DNA from: Bacteroidaceae bacterium | Lineage (GTDB): Bacteria; Bacteroidota; Bacteroidia; Bacteroidales; Bacteroidaceae | DNA length: 27,539 nucleotides | Assembly: GCA_030843315.1 (NCBI GenBank) | Contig: JAUUPT010000049.1 | Location: 1-27,539 of the forward strand | Direction of reading: 5' to 3' | Shown here: positions 1 through 6,882 of the stretch, in pieces | Position numbering within the stretch: position 1 is the first letter of the stretch | How the letters are laid out: every line of letters begins with the position of its first letter | Notes under the pieces: generated by a model | The model's database searches: none | Seen by the model: the letters and a program-made list of their open reading frames with translations, nothing else | What the model was told of the DNA's origin: nothing | Program-made: the position numbers and the translations under genes

Positions 1-337
1 GACTCACCTTTTCGCGTTTGGAATCGGTCGGAATCTGTTGCCGGTTGAGTGTCTGGTAAAACTCTCGAAGGAAAGCCCTTGAAAATTTCAGTACGACAGA
101 ACGATACGGCATACCTTCTTCGACTTTTTTCTGTAACCACATCTGGTTATCGCGCCGCATAAAAGCGCAATCTCCCGAATGCAGAACGGTTTTCTTTCCA
201 CGTTCCTCAATTTCCAGTTCTCCTGAACACAGATAGATCAGCGTATGTTCCCGGTTTTCGTGAGCGCATCCCCGGTCATCGGTGAAATAACTCGCTATAA
301 GCACATTCGAGCAATTGAATACATCCAGTTGTTCCAT
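1..337 (-). CDS. AraC-family transcriptional regulator, N-terminal part (truncated by window edge)
   Basis: This reading frame begins with ATG at 337 and runs off the left edge, so 112 residues are visible. They form a beta-rich, cupin-like sensor segment of the kind found at the N-terminus of ExsA-like AraC regulators: a strand with EHTLIYLCSGELEIEE, then KKTVLHSGDCAFMRRDNQ, then YRSVVLKFSRAFLREFYQ. The C-terminal helix-turn-helix domain would lie outside the window, so the family call rests on the N-domain alone. No other in-frame ATG lies close by. A -7-like element sits 22 bases upstream. The gene diverges from a small NAD(P)H oxidoreductase gene, an arrangement often seen when such a regulator controls its neighbour; that link is inference. 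Confidence 0.72.
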   Translation of the reverse strand, partial: MEQLDVFNCSNVLIASYFTDDRGCAHENREHTLIYLCSGELEIEERGKKTVLHSGDCAFMRRDNQMWLQKKVEEGMPYRSVVLKFSRAFLREFYQTLNRQQIPTDSKREKVS

Positions 338-348
338 ACCATTAGCCT

Positions 349-380
349 TTTGTTTTTGCAAAAATAGCGCATTATTTTTG
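349..380 (+). promoter_or_regulatory. Candidate plus-strand promoter for a short intergenic transcript
   Basis: TTTG at 349-352, a 20-base spacer, and TATTTTTG at 373-380 match the Bacteroides sigma-ABfr promoter consensus. The predicted start is near 387, over 200 bases before the nearest annotated plus-strand gene at 596. That gene has its own, closer promoter. AT-rich DNA makes chance matches possible. Confidence 0.45.
359..366 (-). promoter_or_regulatory. Putative -7 box of the AraC-family gene
   Basis: On the minus strand the sequence reads TATTTTTG, an exact match to the Bacteroides -7 consensus TAnnTTTG, placed just upstream of the start at 337. I see no clear TTTG -33 box at the expected distance. 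The element lies inside one arm of an inverted repeat (357-365 with 403-411). Confidence 0.35.
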
Positions 381-386
381 TATATT

Positions 387-530
387 GTTTGTTGTAAGGC
401 TCATTTTTGCACCGAAAGAATATTTATGTATCTTGTGCAAAAGTCTTTCAGCAAGTGGATGAACTGCACAAGAATTAGCGGCAAGCAGAGTTGAGCTTCA
501 AAAGGGATAACATAAGTTGTTCCTTTTTTT
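387..530 (+). ncRNA. Candidate small RNA or leader transcript between divergent genes
   Basis: This span is bounded by a consensus promoter (349-380) and an intrinsic terminator (504-530). Within it is a perfect 9-base inverted repeat, TCTTGTGCA at 431-439 and TGCACAAGA at 465-473. A 22-codon ORF also fits at 426-494 (ATG to TGA, starting MYLVQKSFSK), ending 9 bases before the terminator stem, so the transcript could be a tiny mRNA or an attenuator leader instead of an sRNA. Most of the terminator lies before the -7 box at 551, so it would not end the mRNA made from that promoter. I match it to no known RNA family. Confidence 0.3.
504..530 (+). terminator. Rho-independent terminator-like hairpin
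   Basis: GGGATAAC at 504-511 pairs with GTTGTTCC at 516-523 through eight pairs, two of them G-U, around an ATAA loop. Seven T residues (524-530) follow and four A residues precede. The -33 box of the next promoter overlaps the T run. Confidence 0.5.
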
Positions 531-558
531 GTTATGTGCCTATATTTTCCTACTTTTG
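528..558 (+). promoter_or_regulatory. Promoter of the NAD(P)H oxidoreductase gene
   Basis: TTTG at 528-531, a 19-base spacer, and TACTTTTG at 551-558 match the Bacteroides promoter consensus. The predicted start near 565 leaves a ~30-base leader before ATG 596. This rules out the longer reading that would begin with TTG at 491, upstream of the promoter. Confidence 0.6.
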
Positions 559-595
559 CGCATATCTGAAAATTTTAAATATCAAGAAAAGCAGT

Positions 596-1156
596 ATGGA
601 TAAAGAGTTTAAGCAAGTAGTGGTTCTTGTGGCGCATCCCAATATGAAAGAATCACAAGCCAACAAGGCATTGGTAGATGCCATTAACGATATGGAAGAA
701 GTTGCCGTATACAACTTGTATGAGATGCAGCCCAAAGAAGTTTCCAATATAGAAACATGGAGCACAATCATATCTCATGCCACAGCACTTGTATTCCAAT
801 TCCCATTTTATTGGATGTCAGCACCCTCTATATTGAAAAAATGGATGGATGAGGTATTCACCTACCTGGCAAGAACTCCTGCCGTAGCGGGCAAAGTACT
901 GATGGTTGCCACCACCACCGGTTCTGAATACGATGCATACCGAAGTGGCGGAAGAAACCGCTTTACAACAGACGAACTGTTGAGACCCTATCAAGGAAGC
1001 GCCATACATGCCGGAATGAAGTGGCAAACACCTCTTGTAGTATATGGCATGGGAACAGCAGATGCAGCCAAAAATATGGCAGAAGGTGCAAACCGGTATA
1101 AACTAAGAATTGAAGCGCTGATAAGGAAAGACAATAATACCAGTGACAACTGGTAA
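596..1156 (+). CDS. NAD(P)H-dependent oxidoreductase, flavodoxin-like fold (KefF/MdaB-type quinone reductase)
   Basis: The 186-residue product has the fold signature of flavodoxin-like quinone reductases. VVVLVAHPNMKESQANKAL near residue 10 is the first strand and FMN phosphate loop. Further on come FQFPFYWMSAPSILKKWMDEVF, whose start matches the conserved F(Q)FP-(W/Y)-(W)-P motif, and VLMVATTTGSEYDAY. These cytoplasmic FMN or FAD enzymes transfer two electrons from NAD(P)H to quinones or nitro compounds; the real substrate here is unknown. I chose ATG 596 because a good promoter lies at 528-558 and homology begins right after it. The divergent AraC-type gene may regulate it, possibly in response to electrophile or redox stress (inference). 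Confidence 0.88.
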   Translation: MDKEFKQVVVLVAHPNMKESQANKALVDAINDMEEVAVYNLYEMQPKEVSNIETWSTIISHATALVFQFPFYWMSAPSILKKWMDEVFTYLARTPAVAGKVLMVATTTGSEYDAYRSGGRNRFTTDELLRPYQGSAIHAGMKWQTPLVVYGMGTADAAKNMAEGANRYKLRIEALIRKDNNTSDNW

Positions 1157-1225
1157 TGAAATAAGTGGAATAAAGCCAAACACTTTTCTTGTTCTAAATA
1201 TGTTTCGATCTTCTCTGAAGTATAC

Positions 1226-2932
1226 TTATTTATAACTGATTCCTCTTTTCGTCAATTCTTTGAAGTCTTTTTTGTGCATTCCAACATCATCAAGGGTGCG
1301 GGCTTTATTATGGTCATTCAGATAAGTCCGCATCTTCTCAGTAAACAAAGTATTGGTTACAGACAAAGAATCATTTCGGCAAAAGGATGCAATTCCACCT
1401 AATTCGAGCATTGTATGGAAGAAGGATACACTGGAAGAAATATTCTTCTGTTTGTTTTCTTGTGCTGCTTTCTGTAATGATGGATAGGCTTGTTGGTAGC
1501 TACGGGACATCCAAATAAGAAATGGTACATGTATCTGATAATAGGAAGGCACCGGAGACGCATGCAGGAAAAGATGCCGGCTGTCGTCAAAGATGTCCTC
1601 ACCGTGATCGGAAGTATAGAGCATGGCGGCATCTATATTCTGCTCTTGCAACATACGAATGAGCCGCGCCAGAAAATGATCCGTATAGCGGATGGAGTTA
1701 TCATAGGCATTTACCAGATTATCCTTGTATTTTATTTTAGCTTCTACGGGTGTGTCGGGTAGGAAGAATGCCCGGTCCGAGGGATAACGCTCACGGTAAT
1801 TGAAGTGGGAACCATAGGTGTGGAGGACTATAAACAGCTTGGGAGCTCCTTTTGCCAGTTCCACTTCTACCAACTTCAGGAGTTCCTCGTCCGAAGGATT
1901 ATAACTGGTATCTGCCACATCTTCTTTAATGAAATCGAATGTGTCGGCTTCCTTACCGAAGAAGTCAATGAAAGAGTGATTATAGCGTTGGTTGGAGAAA
2001 AACACTGTCCGATAGCCCGCCTCCTTGAATGCAGTAATGATGCCCTTCCGGTAATAAATGGAATCGAAGTTATGGGCATCGATTGGTGAAAGCAACATCG
2101 GAACGCTCTTGTGGGTGGTGTTTGACTCCGTCAGTACGTGGGAAAAAGCAGTCACCCCCCGGAGCGATGAAAGTTCCGGATTGGTATTGCGTTCATAGCC
2201 GTACAAAGACCAGTTGCAGGCACGGGAAGTTTCGCCTATTACCGCAACGTAGACTTCCCTTTTATCTGCCGGGTGGGTATCACGGGCATGGAAAGTAAAA
2301 TCTTTCGAGGTCTTGTGGTAGTTCTGTGTCAGGACAGTACGCTGGACGGCAAGCCCTATATTATAGCACACATTGGCAGGATATAACTCCGACTTCATTT
2401 CGTAGCGGTCACTAAATAGGTAGGCAGCACCTAACGAAAAGATACCGATAGCCAATGCTCCATATGCACACTTTCGCTCCCGATGGATAAAGGCTTCGGA
2501 TAATTGGCGCTTACGGACAATGGATATCGTGGCAAGGAGCAGTGCAGGAATATAGAGAATAACTACGAACACGATGGCAGGCGCCATGTTGTCCAGCAAT
2601 TCCAAAGCCTCGCTCGAATTGGTAGTCACCAGATTCAGAAACATATCCACCGCAATGACGGACTGCCCGAAGAGAGACAGCAGCACAAGCTGGAATGCTC
2701 CGAGAAAAAGAAATGGAAATAAGATCCAGAACGTCTTTCCGCAGTTTCTCGACCAAGTCATTACAATATAATAGATAGAAAATGGCAACAGGACGTTGCA
2801 TATCTTTGCCGGCAACGGTAGCGACTCCGTAAAACAGAGTACGACGTTGGGCACTATCAAGATAATCAGAAACAGATAGAACAAATGTTCCTGATTCTCA
2901 AACCACTTCTGTATGTTCTTAAAAAGCTTCAT
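1226..2932 (-). CDS. Phosphoethanolamine transferase (EptA-like, sulfatase superfamily)
   Basis: The 568-residue inner-membrane protein has about five hydrophobic segments in its first 175 residues, then a periplasmic alkaline-phosphatase/sulfatase domain. The catalytic motif GETSRA has its nucleophile Thr at residue 235. NTTHKSVPML follows at about 271-280, and the metal-binding parts are SDHGED at 441-446 and the histidines of HLFLH (453 and 457). Family members move phosphoethanolamine from phosphatidylethanolamine to lipid A or core sugars; Bacteroides lipid A is known to carry phosphoethanolamine, so that target is plausible. I chose ATG 2932 because homology starts at MKLFKNIQKW. It overlaps the stop of the upstream barrel gene by 14 bases, suggesting translational coupling. 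An upstream ATG at 2968 would add 12 unlikely residues. Confidence 0.92.
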   Translation of the reverse strand: MKLFKNIQKWFENQEHLFYLFLIILIVPNVVLCFTESLPLPAKICNVLLPFSIYYIVMTWSRNCGKTFWILFPFLFLGAFQLVLLSLFGQSVIAVDMFLNLVTTNSSEALELLDNMAPAIVFVVILYIPALLLATISIVRKRQLSEAFIHRERKCAYGALAIGIFSLGAAYLFSDRYEMKSELYPANVCYNIGLAVQRTVLTQNYHKTSKDFTFHARDTHPADKREVYVAVIGETSRACNWSLYGYERNTNPELSSLRGVTAFSHVLTESNTTHKSVPMLLSPIDAHNFDSIYYRKGIITAFKEAGYRTVFFSNQRYNHSFIDFFGKEADTFDFIKEDVADTSYNPSDEELLKLVEVELAKGAPKLFIVLHTYGSHFNYRERYPSDRAFFLPDTPVEAKIKYKDNLVNAYDNSIRYTDHFLARLIRMLQEQNIDAAMLYTSDHGEDIFDDSRHLFLHASPVPSYYQIHVPFLIWMSRSYQQAYPSLQKAAQENKQKNISSSVSFFHTMLELGGIASFCRNDSLSVTNTLFTEKMRTYLNDHNKARTLDDVGMHKKDFKELTKRGISYK

Positions 2933-4112
2933 TGATATTGAATATAAATCCGGTCTGACGTTTGCCAAACCCTAAATCTAACCGTACATTTACTCTCTTC
3001 TTGAATTCCCAGCGATAGCCGAAGCCATAATTCGGAAGAATATGCTTGGCCTCAAACCCAGAGAAGTTGGGGAATATAGTACCCGCCCCTACCCATACGG
3101 CTACTCCATTCCGCTTCCATACATGCTGGCGTAGTTCCAACTGGGCATCCATGGCACATTTGTCGCGGTAGCGCCCCTCGTAATAGCCGCGCATGGAATA
3201 GGAACTTCCTAAAGTTGCCATCAACCCCCAAGGAGGATTGCCATAGTTCAGCAAAGTATGGAACTGGCCAGCCAGTACTCCGCCTTTCCAAACAGAATGA
3301 TAATAGCTCGTGGTCATCTCCGTGCTGCTGAAAGCGTATTTATTGCCCAGAAAAGCAGGACTGAAACGCTGGTCTATCCTCAGATAATAGCCTTTATAGG
3401 CATTCGTCAGGAAGTCGCGCGAATCATACAGCAGAGAAAAGCCCAGACTTAGATTAGTAGTACGCGCTTTCATCCCTTCCCACAACTCGAGGCGTTCAAA
3501 ATCATGCCCGTACACATAATCGAATACTGCCATCGGACCTATATAGAAATTACGCGCCATCCGGAACATAAAATCGGCTTTTACTTGTGCCTGAAAGCGG
3601 TCGTATTCACTCTCATTGTCATCATTCGCCCCGTTGTCATACCCTTTTCCCCAATAAAGGCTCGGAAAAGAGTAGAAGTACAGGTTATAGTTCAAACGAT
3701 ATTTATCTTGAGGGAAAAGATGGTTTCCACGCACTCCCAACAAATAGAAAAGAACTGTAGAGACATCACCGTATAGGGAAACATTAGAGGGCGGAAGGAT
3801 GGTATCATTCCGGTCTGTGCGATATAGTCCGGCTGCTACCAAGCCTATCCCAAACTTCGTATCACTGGAATAATGAGGGCCACCTATCACACTGAAGTCA
3901 AACTTCTTATTCTTCTTTTCCTTATTGGCATCGTTGAAATAATCAAGAAACTTCTTGAAAAAACTACGTTTCACGGAAAGTGAATCAGAGGCAGGTATAA
4001 GTACCGAGTCTACAGAAGTATTTGTTTCTGCAGGATATGCTTGTGCATGAATAGCAATACTTGTTACCAGCAGCAATAACGACAATATCCGTCTTGTTAG
4101 TTTTGTGCTCAT
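2919..4112 (-). CDS. Omp85-superfamily outer-membrane beta-barrel protein (BamA/TamA-like surface antigen domain)
   Basis: The 397-residue protein opens with a signal peptide (RRILSLLLLVTSIAIHAQA). A short charged linker of about 30 residues follows, then barrel strands from FDFSVIGGPHYSSDTKFGIG onward, rich in alternating aromatic residues and ending in phenylalanine, as outer-membrane barrels do. SYSMRGYYEGRY resembles the conserved (V/I)RG(Y/F) element of Omp85 loop 6. There is no room for POTRA domains, so it is a short barrel-only member, not BamA itself. Its substrate is unknown. It is the first gene of a two-gene unit with the phosphoethanolamine transferase and has its own promoter at 4133-4163, which may tie the barrel to outer-leaflet lipid handling (inference). 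Confidence 0.85.
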   Translation of the reverse strand: MSTKLTRRILSLLLLVTSIAIHAQAYPAETNTSVDSVLIPASDSLSVKRSFFKKFLDYFNDANKEKKNKKFDFSVIGGPHYSSDTKFGIGLVAAGLYRTDRNDTILPPSNVSLYGDVSTVLFYLLGVRGNHLFPQDKYRLNYNLYFYSFPSLYWGKGYDNGANDDNESEYDRFQAQVKADFMFRMARNFYIGPMAVFDYVYGHDFERLELWEGMKARTTNLSLGFSLLYDSRDFLTNAYKGYYLRIDQRFSPAFLGNKYAFSSTEMTTSYYHSVWKGGVLAGQFHTLLNYGNPPWGLMATLGSSYSMRGYYEGRYRDKCAMDAQLELRQHVWKRNGVAVWVGAGTIFPNFSGFEAKHILPNYGFGYRWEFKKRVNVRLDLGFGKRQTGFIFNINEAF

Positions 4113-4132
4113 TGATTAAAAAACTTTAATAA

Positions 4133-4163
4133 CAAAGTTAGTTTTTTATTATGATTGTTACAA
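4133..4163 (-). promoter_or_regulatory. Promoter of the Omp85-like / phosphoethanolamine transferase unit
   Basis: On the minus strand TAACTTTG (4133-4140) matches the Bacteroides -7 consensus. A TTG lies 20 bases upstream (4161-4163), inside a small palindromic TTGTTGTAACAA region. The leader before ATG 4112 would be short. Confidence 0.5.
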
Positions 4164-4315
4164 CAATGTTACATCTCTTTTTGTTTCCACTTTTTCTGTT
4201 TTAGTGTTCTATTCTTTAGTATTTTAGAGTTCACTCTTTTTATCCGCATCATTCATAGAACTTTCCTCCGCACATAGTGTTTCTTTATATACAAAGAACA
4301 ACATGATATTAGATT

Positions 4316-5602
4316 ATGAAGACAGCAATGGACATTCCCGACAAAGAGGAACGGAAACGACTGGTTATCGTAGGTGGCGGCTTCGGAGGGTTGAAGCTGG
4401 CACGAAAACTGAGAAGCAACAAGTATCAAGTAGTTTTACTGGATAAAAACAATCATTACATTTTCCAACCATTACTTTATCAGGTGGCTACAGCGGGAAT
4501 CGAACCAAGTGCCATATCCTTCCCTTTCCGGAAGATATTCAAGAAGCGGGATCATTTCCACATACGCATTTGTGAGGCACAACAAGTATTCCCCGAAAAT
4601 AATCTTCTGGAAACCTCTATCGGCACATTAGCCTACGATTATCTGGTTATCGCTACCGGTTGTGATACAAACTATTTCGGGAATAGCGATATGGCCAAGC
4701 AGACCATGGCCTTGAAAAATACATCGGAAGCTCTGTTCAACCGTAATCAGATATTAGGGAGTTTTGAGCAAGCCCAGAACACTGGCAACGAAGAGGAACG
4801 CAAGCGGTTGATGACTTTTGCCATTGTAGGTGGTGGAGCCACAGGGATTGAATTGGCAGGAGCTTTGGCCGAAATGAAAAAGTTTGTGTTACCCCAAGAT
4901 TATCCCGATTTAAACATCGACGAAATGCGTATTCTCCTGATAGACGGTTCTCCCCGGCTCTTATCAGCTTTCTCGGAAACATCCTCTAAGGAAGTGGCCG
5001 ATTATTTGAAAAAGCGAGGGGTGGAAATCAGGCTGAATCTGAGGGTTATGAGTTATGAAAATGACCGATTGGTACTGAATGATGAATCTACCATCGAAAC
5101 TCCAAATGTATTCTGGGTAGCCGGAGTAAAAGCCAATAGCCTGCAGGGATTGCCTGCTGATGCTTACGGTCCAGGCAACCGCTTGAAGGTAGACAGCTAT
5201 AACCGCTTATATCAGTACTCCAATATTTTTGCTATTGGAGACACGGCCCTCATGATTTCTCCCGATTATCCCAAAGGACATCCGCAAGTTGTACAACCCG
5301 CCATTCAGCAGGCTCAGAATCTGATACTGAATTTGCAACGTACAGAAGAAGGATTACCCTTGCAACCGTTTATATATCGAAATAAAGGTTCTATGGCAAC
5401 TATCGGACGTAACCATGCCGTAGTGGAAGCTAAAGGACTGCGCTTCGGCGGCTTTCCTGCATGGGCGGTATGGTTGTTTATCCATTTGATGAGCATTGTA
5501 GGCGTAAAGAACCGCCTGTTTATCTTCTTCGACTGGATGTGGAGCTACTTTACCTACGACCCTTCTCTGCGAATTATCATCAAACCTTTGAAACGGGAAT
5601 AA
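4316..5602 (+). CDS. ndh: Type II NADH:quinone oxidoreductase (NDH-2)
   Basis: The 428-residue flavoprotein has two dinucleotide-binding motifs: VIVGGGFGGLKLAR at 17-30 for FAD, and FAIVGGGATGIELAGALAEM starting at 168 for NADH. It also has YLVIATG near 109 and the FAD-contacting IFAIGDTALM near 324. PQVVQPAIQQA follows, as in NDH-2 enzymes that bind quinone. The C-terminus has two hydrophobic or amphipathic stretches (WAVWLFIHLMSIVGV and LFIFFDWMWSYF) that should anchor it to the inner face of the cytoplasmic membrane. It passes electrons from NADH to menaquinone without pumping ions. The gene following after 50 bases encodes a DoxX protein, often found beside redox enzymes, and the two are probably co-transcribed. 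I found no convincing promoter in the 203-base spacer before it. Confidence 0.92.
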   Translation: MKTAMDIPDKEERKRLVIVGGGFGGLKLARKLRSNKYQVVLLDKNNHYIFQPLLYQVATAGIEPSAISFPFRKIFKKRDHFHIRICEAQQVFPENNLLETSIGTLAYDYLVIATGCDTNYFGNSDMAKQTMALKNTSEALFNRNQILGSFEQAQNTGNEEERKRLMTFAIVGGGATGIELAGALAEMKKFVLPQDYPDLNIDEMRILLIDGSPRLLSAFSETSSKEVADYLKKRGVEIRLNLRVMSYENDRLVLNDESTIETPNVFWVAGVKANSLQGLPADAYGPGNRLKVDSYNRLYQYSNIFAIGDTALMISPDYPKGHPQVVQPAIQQAQNLILNLQRTEEGLPLQPFIYRNKGSMATIGRNHAVVEAKGLRFGGFPAWAVWLFIHLMSIVGVKNRLFIFFDWMWSYFTYDPSLRIIIKPLKRE

Positions 5603-5652
5603 ACCTTTATCTATCAATATTTGTTATAGTTTATTATACGAACTAAAAACGA

Positions 5653-6096
5653 ATGATTATGTTGAAACGATTTTTATTTCCCTCCAAACCGGATGGAGCG
5701 GCAGCATCTGCTATATTATTGATTGTAAGAATTATATTCGGTATATTATTGATGAACCACGGCATAGACAAGTGGGCAAATTATCAGGAGTTGTCAGCTA
5801 CATTCCCCGATCCGCTGGGAATAGGTAGTTCTCTATCTTTGGGACTGGCCATTTTCGGTGAATTGGCATGTTCCATGGCATTTATTATTGGTTTCCTATA
5901 TCGCCTGGCCATGATACCGATGATATTTACTATGGTGATTGCTTTCTTTGTAGTCCATGGCAACGACCCGTTTTCTGTAAAAGAGTTGGCTTTCGTTTAT
6001 CTGGTAATCTTTATATTGATGTATATCATCGGGCCGGGCAAGTTTGCAGTCGACCGCTGGATAGGAAAAATAATTTCACAAAGGACTGATAAATAG
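5653..6096 (+). CDS. DoxX-family membrane protein
   Basis: The 147-residue protein has four hydrophobic segments. It shows the DoxX pattern: an early helix ending LLMNHGIDKWANYQEL, then a proline-rich loop (FPDPLGIGSSLSLGLAIFGELACSMAFIIGF), then LAMIPMIFTMVIAFFVVHG, and a final helix LAFVYLVIFILMYIIGPGKF. The residues G-x-x-K-W and the E of FGELACS are typical. DoxX proteins are inner-membrane partners of quinone- or thiol-linked redox systems; their exact function is poorly defined. It lies 50 bases after ndh on the same strand. A second ATG two codons in (5659) is an equally good start. Confidence 0.88.
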   Translation: MIMLKRFLFPSKPDGAAASAILLIVRIIFGILLMNHGIDKWANYQELSATFPDPLGIGSSLSLGLAIFGELACSMAFIIGFLYRLAMIPMIFTMVIAFFVVHGNDPFSVKELAFVYLVIFILMYIIGPGKFAVDRWIGKIISQRTDK

Positions 6097-6159
6097 CGAC
6101 TTTTGTTTTCTTGGAAATAGATTTTAGGTTCTAATTATAGGTGTTTTACATAAAAAGAC

Positions 6160-6167
6160 TATATTTG
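6160..6167 (+). promoter_or_regulatory. -7 box upstream of the DUF3332 lipoprotein gene
   Basis: TATATTTG is an exact TAnnTTTG match, 66 bases before ATG 6234. I see no good -33 TTTG. The leader is A-rich just before the start (AAAAAAAAGAAATT), as is common for well-translated Bacteroides genes. Confidence 0.45.
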
Positions 6168-6233
6168 CAAACACTTAAAATAGTCGAATGAACTATAAGT
6201 ACGTTAAACACAGTAAATAAAAAAAAAGAAATT

Positions 6234-6788
6234 ATGAAAAAGTTCAATTTTAAGATGGCTGCAACCGTGATGATTTGTGGCTCGTTTCTTTTCAGCTCTT
6301 GTATCGGTTCTTTCGGATTGCACAGCAAATTGGTTAACTGGAACCAAAGCATTGGTACCAAGTTTGTAAACGAACTGGTTTATCTGGCATTCAATATTAT
6401 TCCGGTATATGGAGTCTGCTACCTGGCCGATGCGCTGGTCATCAATTCTATTGAATTCTGGAGCGGCACTAATCCGATAGCAAGCATCGGTGATGTGAAG
6501 AAGGTAAAAGGTGAAAACGGGAACTATCTGGTAGAAACACTCGAAAACGGCTACTCCATCACAAAAGAAGGTGAAACAGCTTCTATGGAACTTATCTACG
6601 ATAAAGAAGCAAATACATGGAATGTAGTAGCTGACGGTGTTAGCACTGAATTGCTGCAGATGAACAACAATGGTACTGCACAGCTTACTTTGCCCAACGG
6701 TGAAGAAATGACCGTAGCTTTGAATGCCCAAGGTGTAGCAGCTGCTCGCCAGGCAACAATGGTCAACACCTATTACGCTGCAAGATAA
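6234..6788 (+). CDS. DUF3332 family lipoprotein
   Basis: The 184-residue protein has a type II signal sequence with lipobox LFSSC, giving an acylated Cys at residue 23. It then shows the DUF3332 pattern: a conserved segment IGSFGLHSKLVNWNQSIGTKFVNEL, and a hydrophobic stretch LVYLAFNIIPVYGVCYLADALVINSIEFW with WSGTNP. A polar C-terminal half (85-184) contains short beta-like repeats around DGVSTELLQMNNNGTAQLTL. The function of the family is unknown. The stretch after the lipobox is unusually hydrophobic for a lipoprotein and may lie in the membrane. It is a single-gene unit with its own -7 box and a strong terminator directly downstream. Confidence 0.85.
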   Translation: MKKFNFKMAATVMICGSFLFSSCIGSFGLHSKLVNWNQSIGTKFVNELVYLAFNIIPVYGVCYLADALVINSIEFWSGTNPIASIGDVKKVKGENGNYLVETLENGYSITKEGETASMELIYDKEANTWNVVADGVSTELLQMNNNGTAQLTLPNGEEMTVALNAQGVAAARQATMVNTYYAAR

Positions 6789-6805
6789 AAGTAAACAATA
6801 AAAAG

Positions 6806-6858
6806 TAGAGAGTTGAAAGTAAAGCAGGTATTATGCTGCTGTAACTTTCAACTCTCTA
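6806..6858. terminator. Bidirectional intrinsic terminator between convergent genes
   Basis: A perfect 15-base inverted repeat, TAGAGAGTTGAAAGT (6806-6820) and ACTTTCAACTCTCTA (6844-6858), encloses a smaller AGCAG/CTGCT stem. An A-rich tract precedes it and a T-rich tract follows (6859-6866), so it can end transcripts from both the DUF3332 gene and tamL. Confidence 0.78.
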
Positions 6859-6882
6859 TTTTTTATTTCTGTTCCTGACTTA

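Noticed and set aside
491..595. N-terminal extension of the oxidoreductase gene starting with TTG at 491
   Set aside because: A consensus promoter (528-558) and a terminator hairpin lie inside it, and family homology starts after ATG 596.
2933..2968. Upstream ATG of the phosphoethanolamine transferase gene at 2968
   Set aside because: It would add 12 polar residues before the first membrane helix and deepen the overlap with the barrel gene; ATG 2932 fits the family start.
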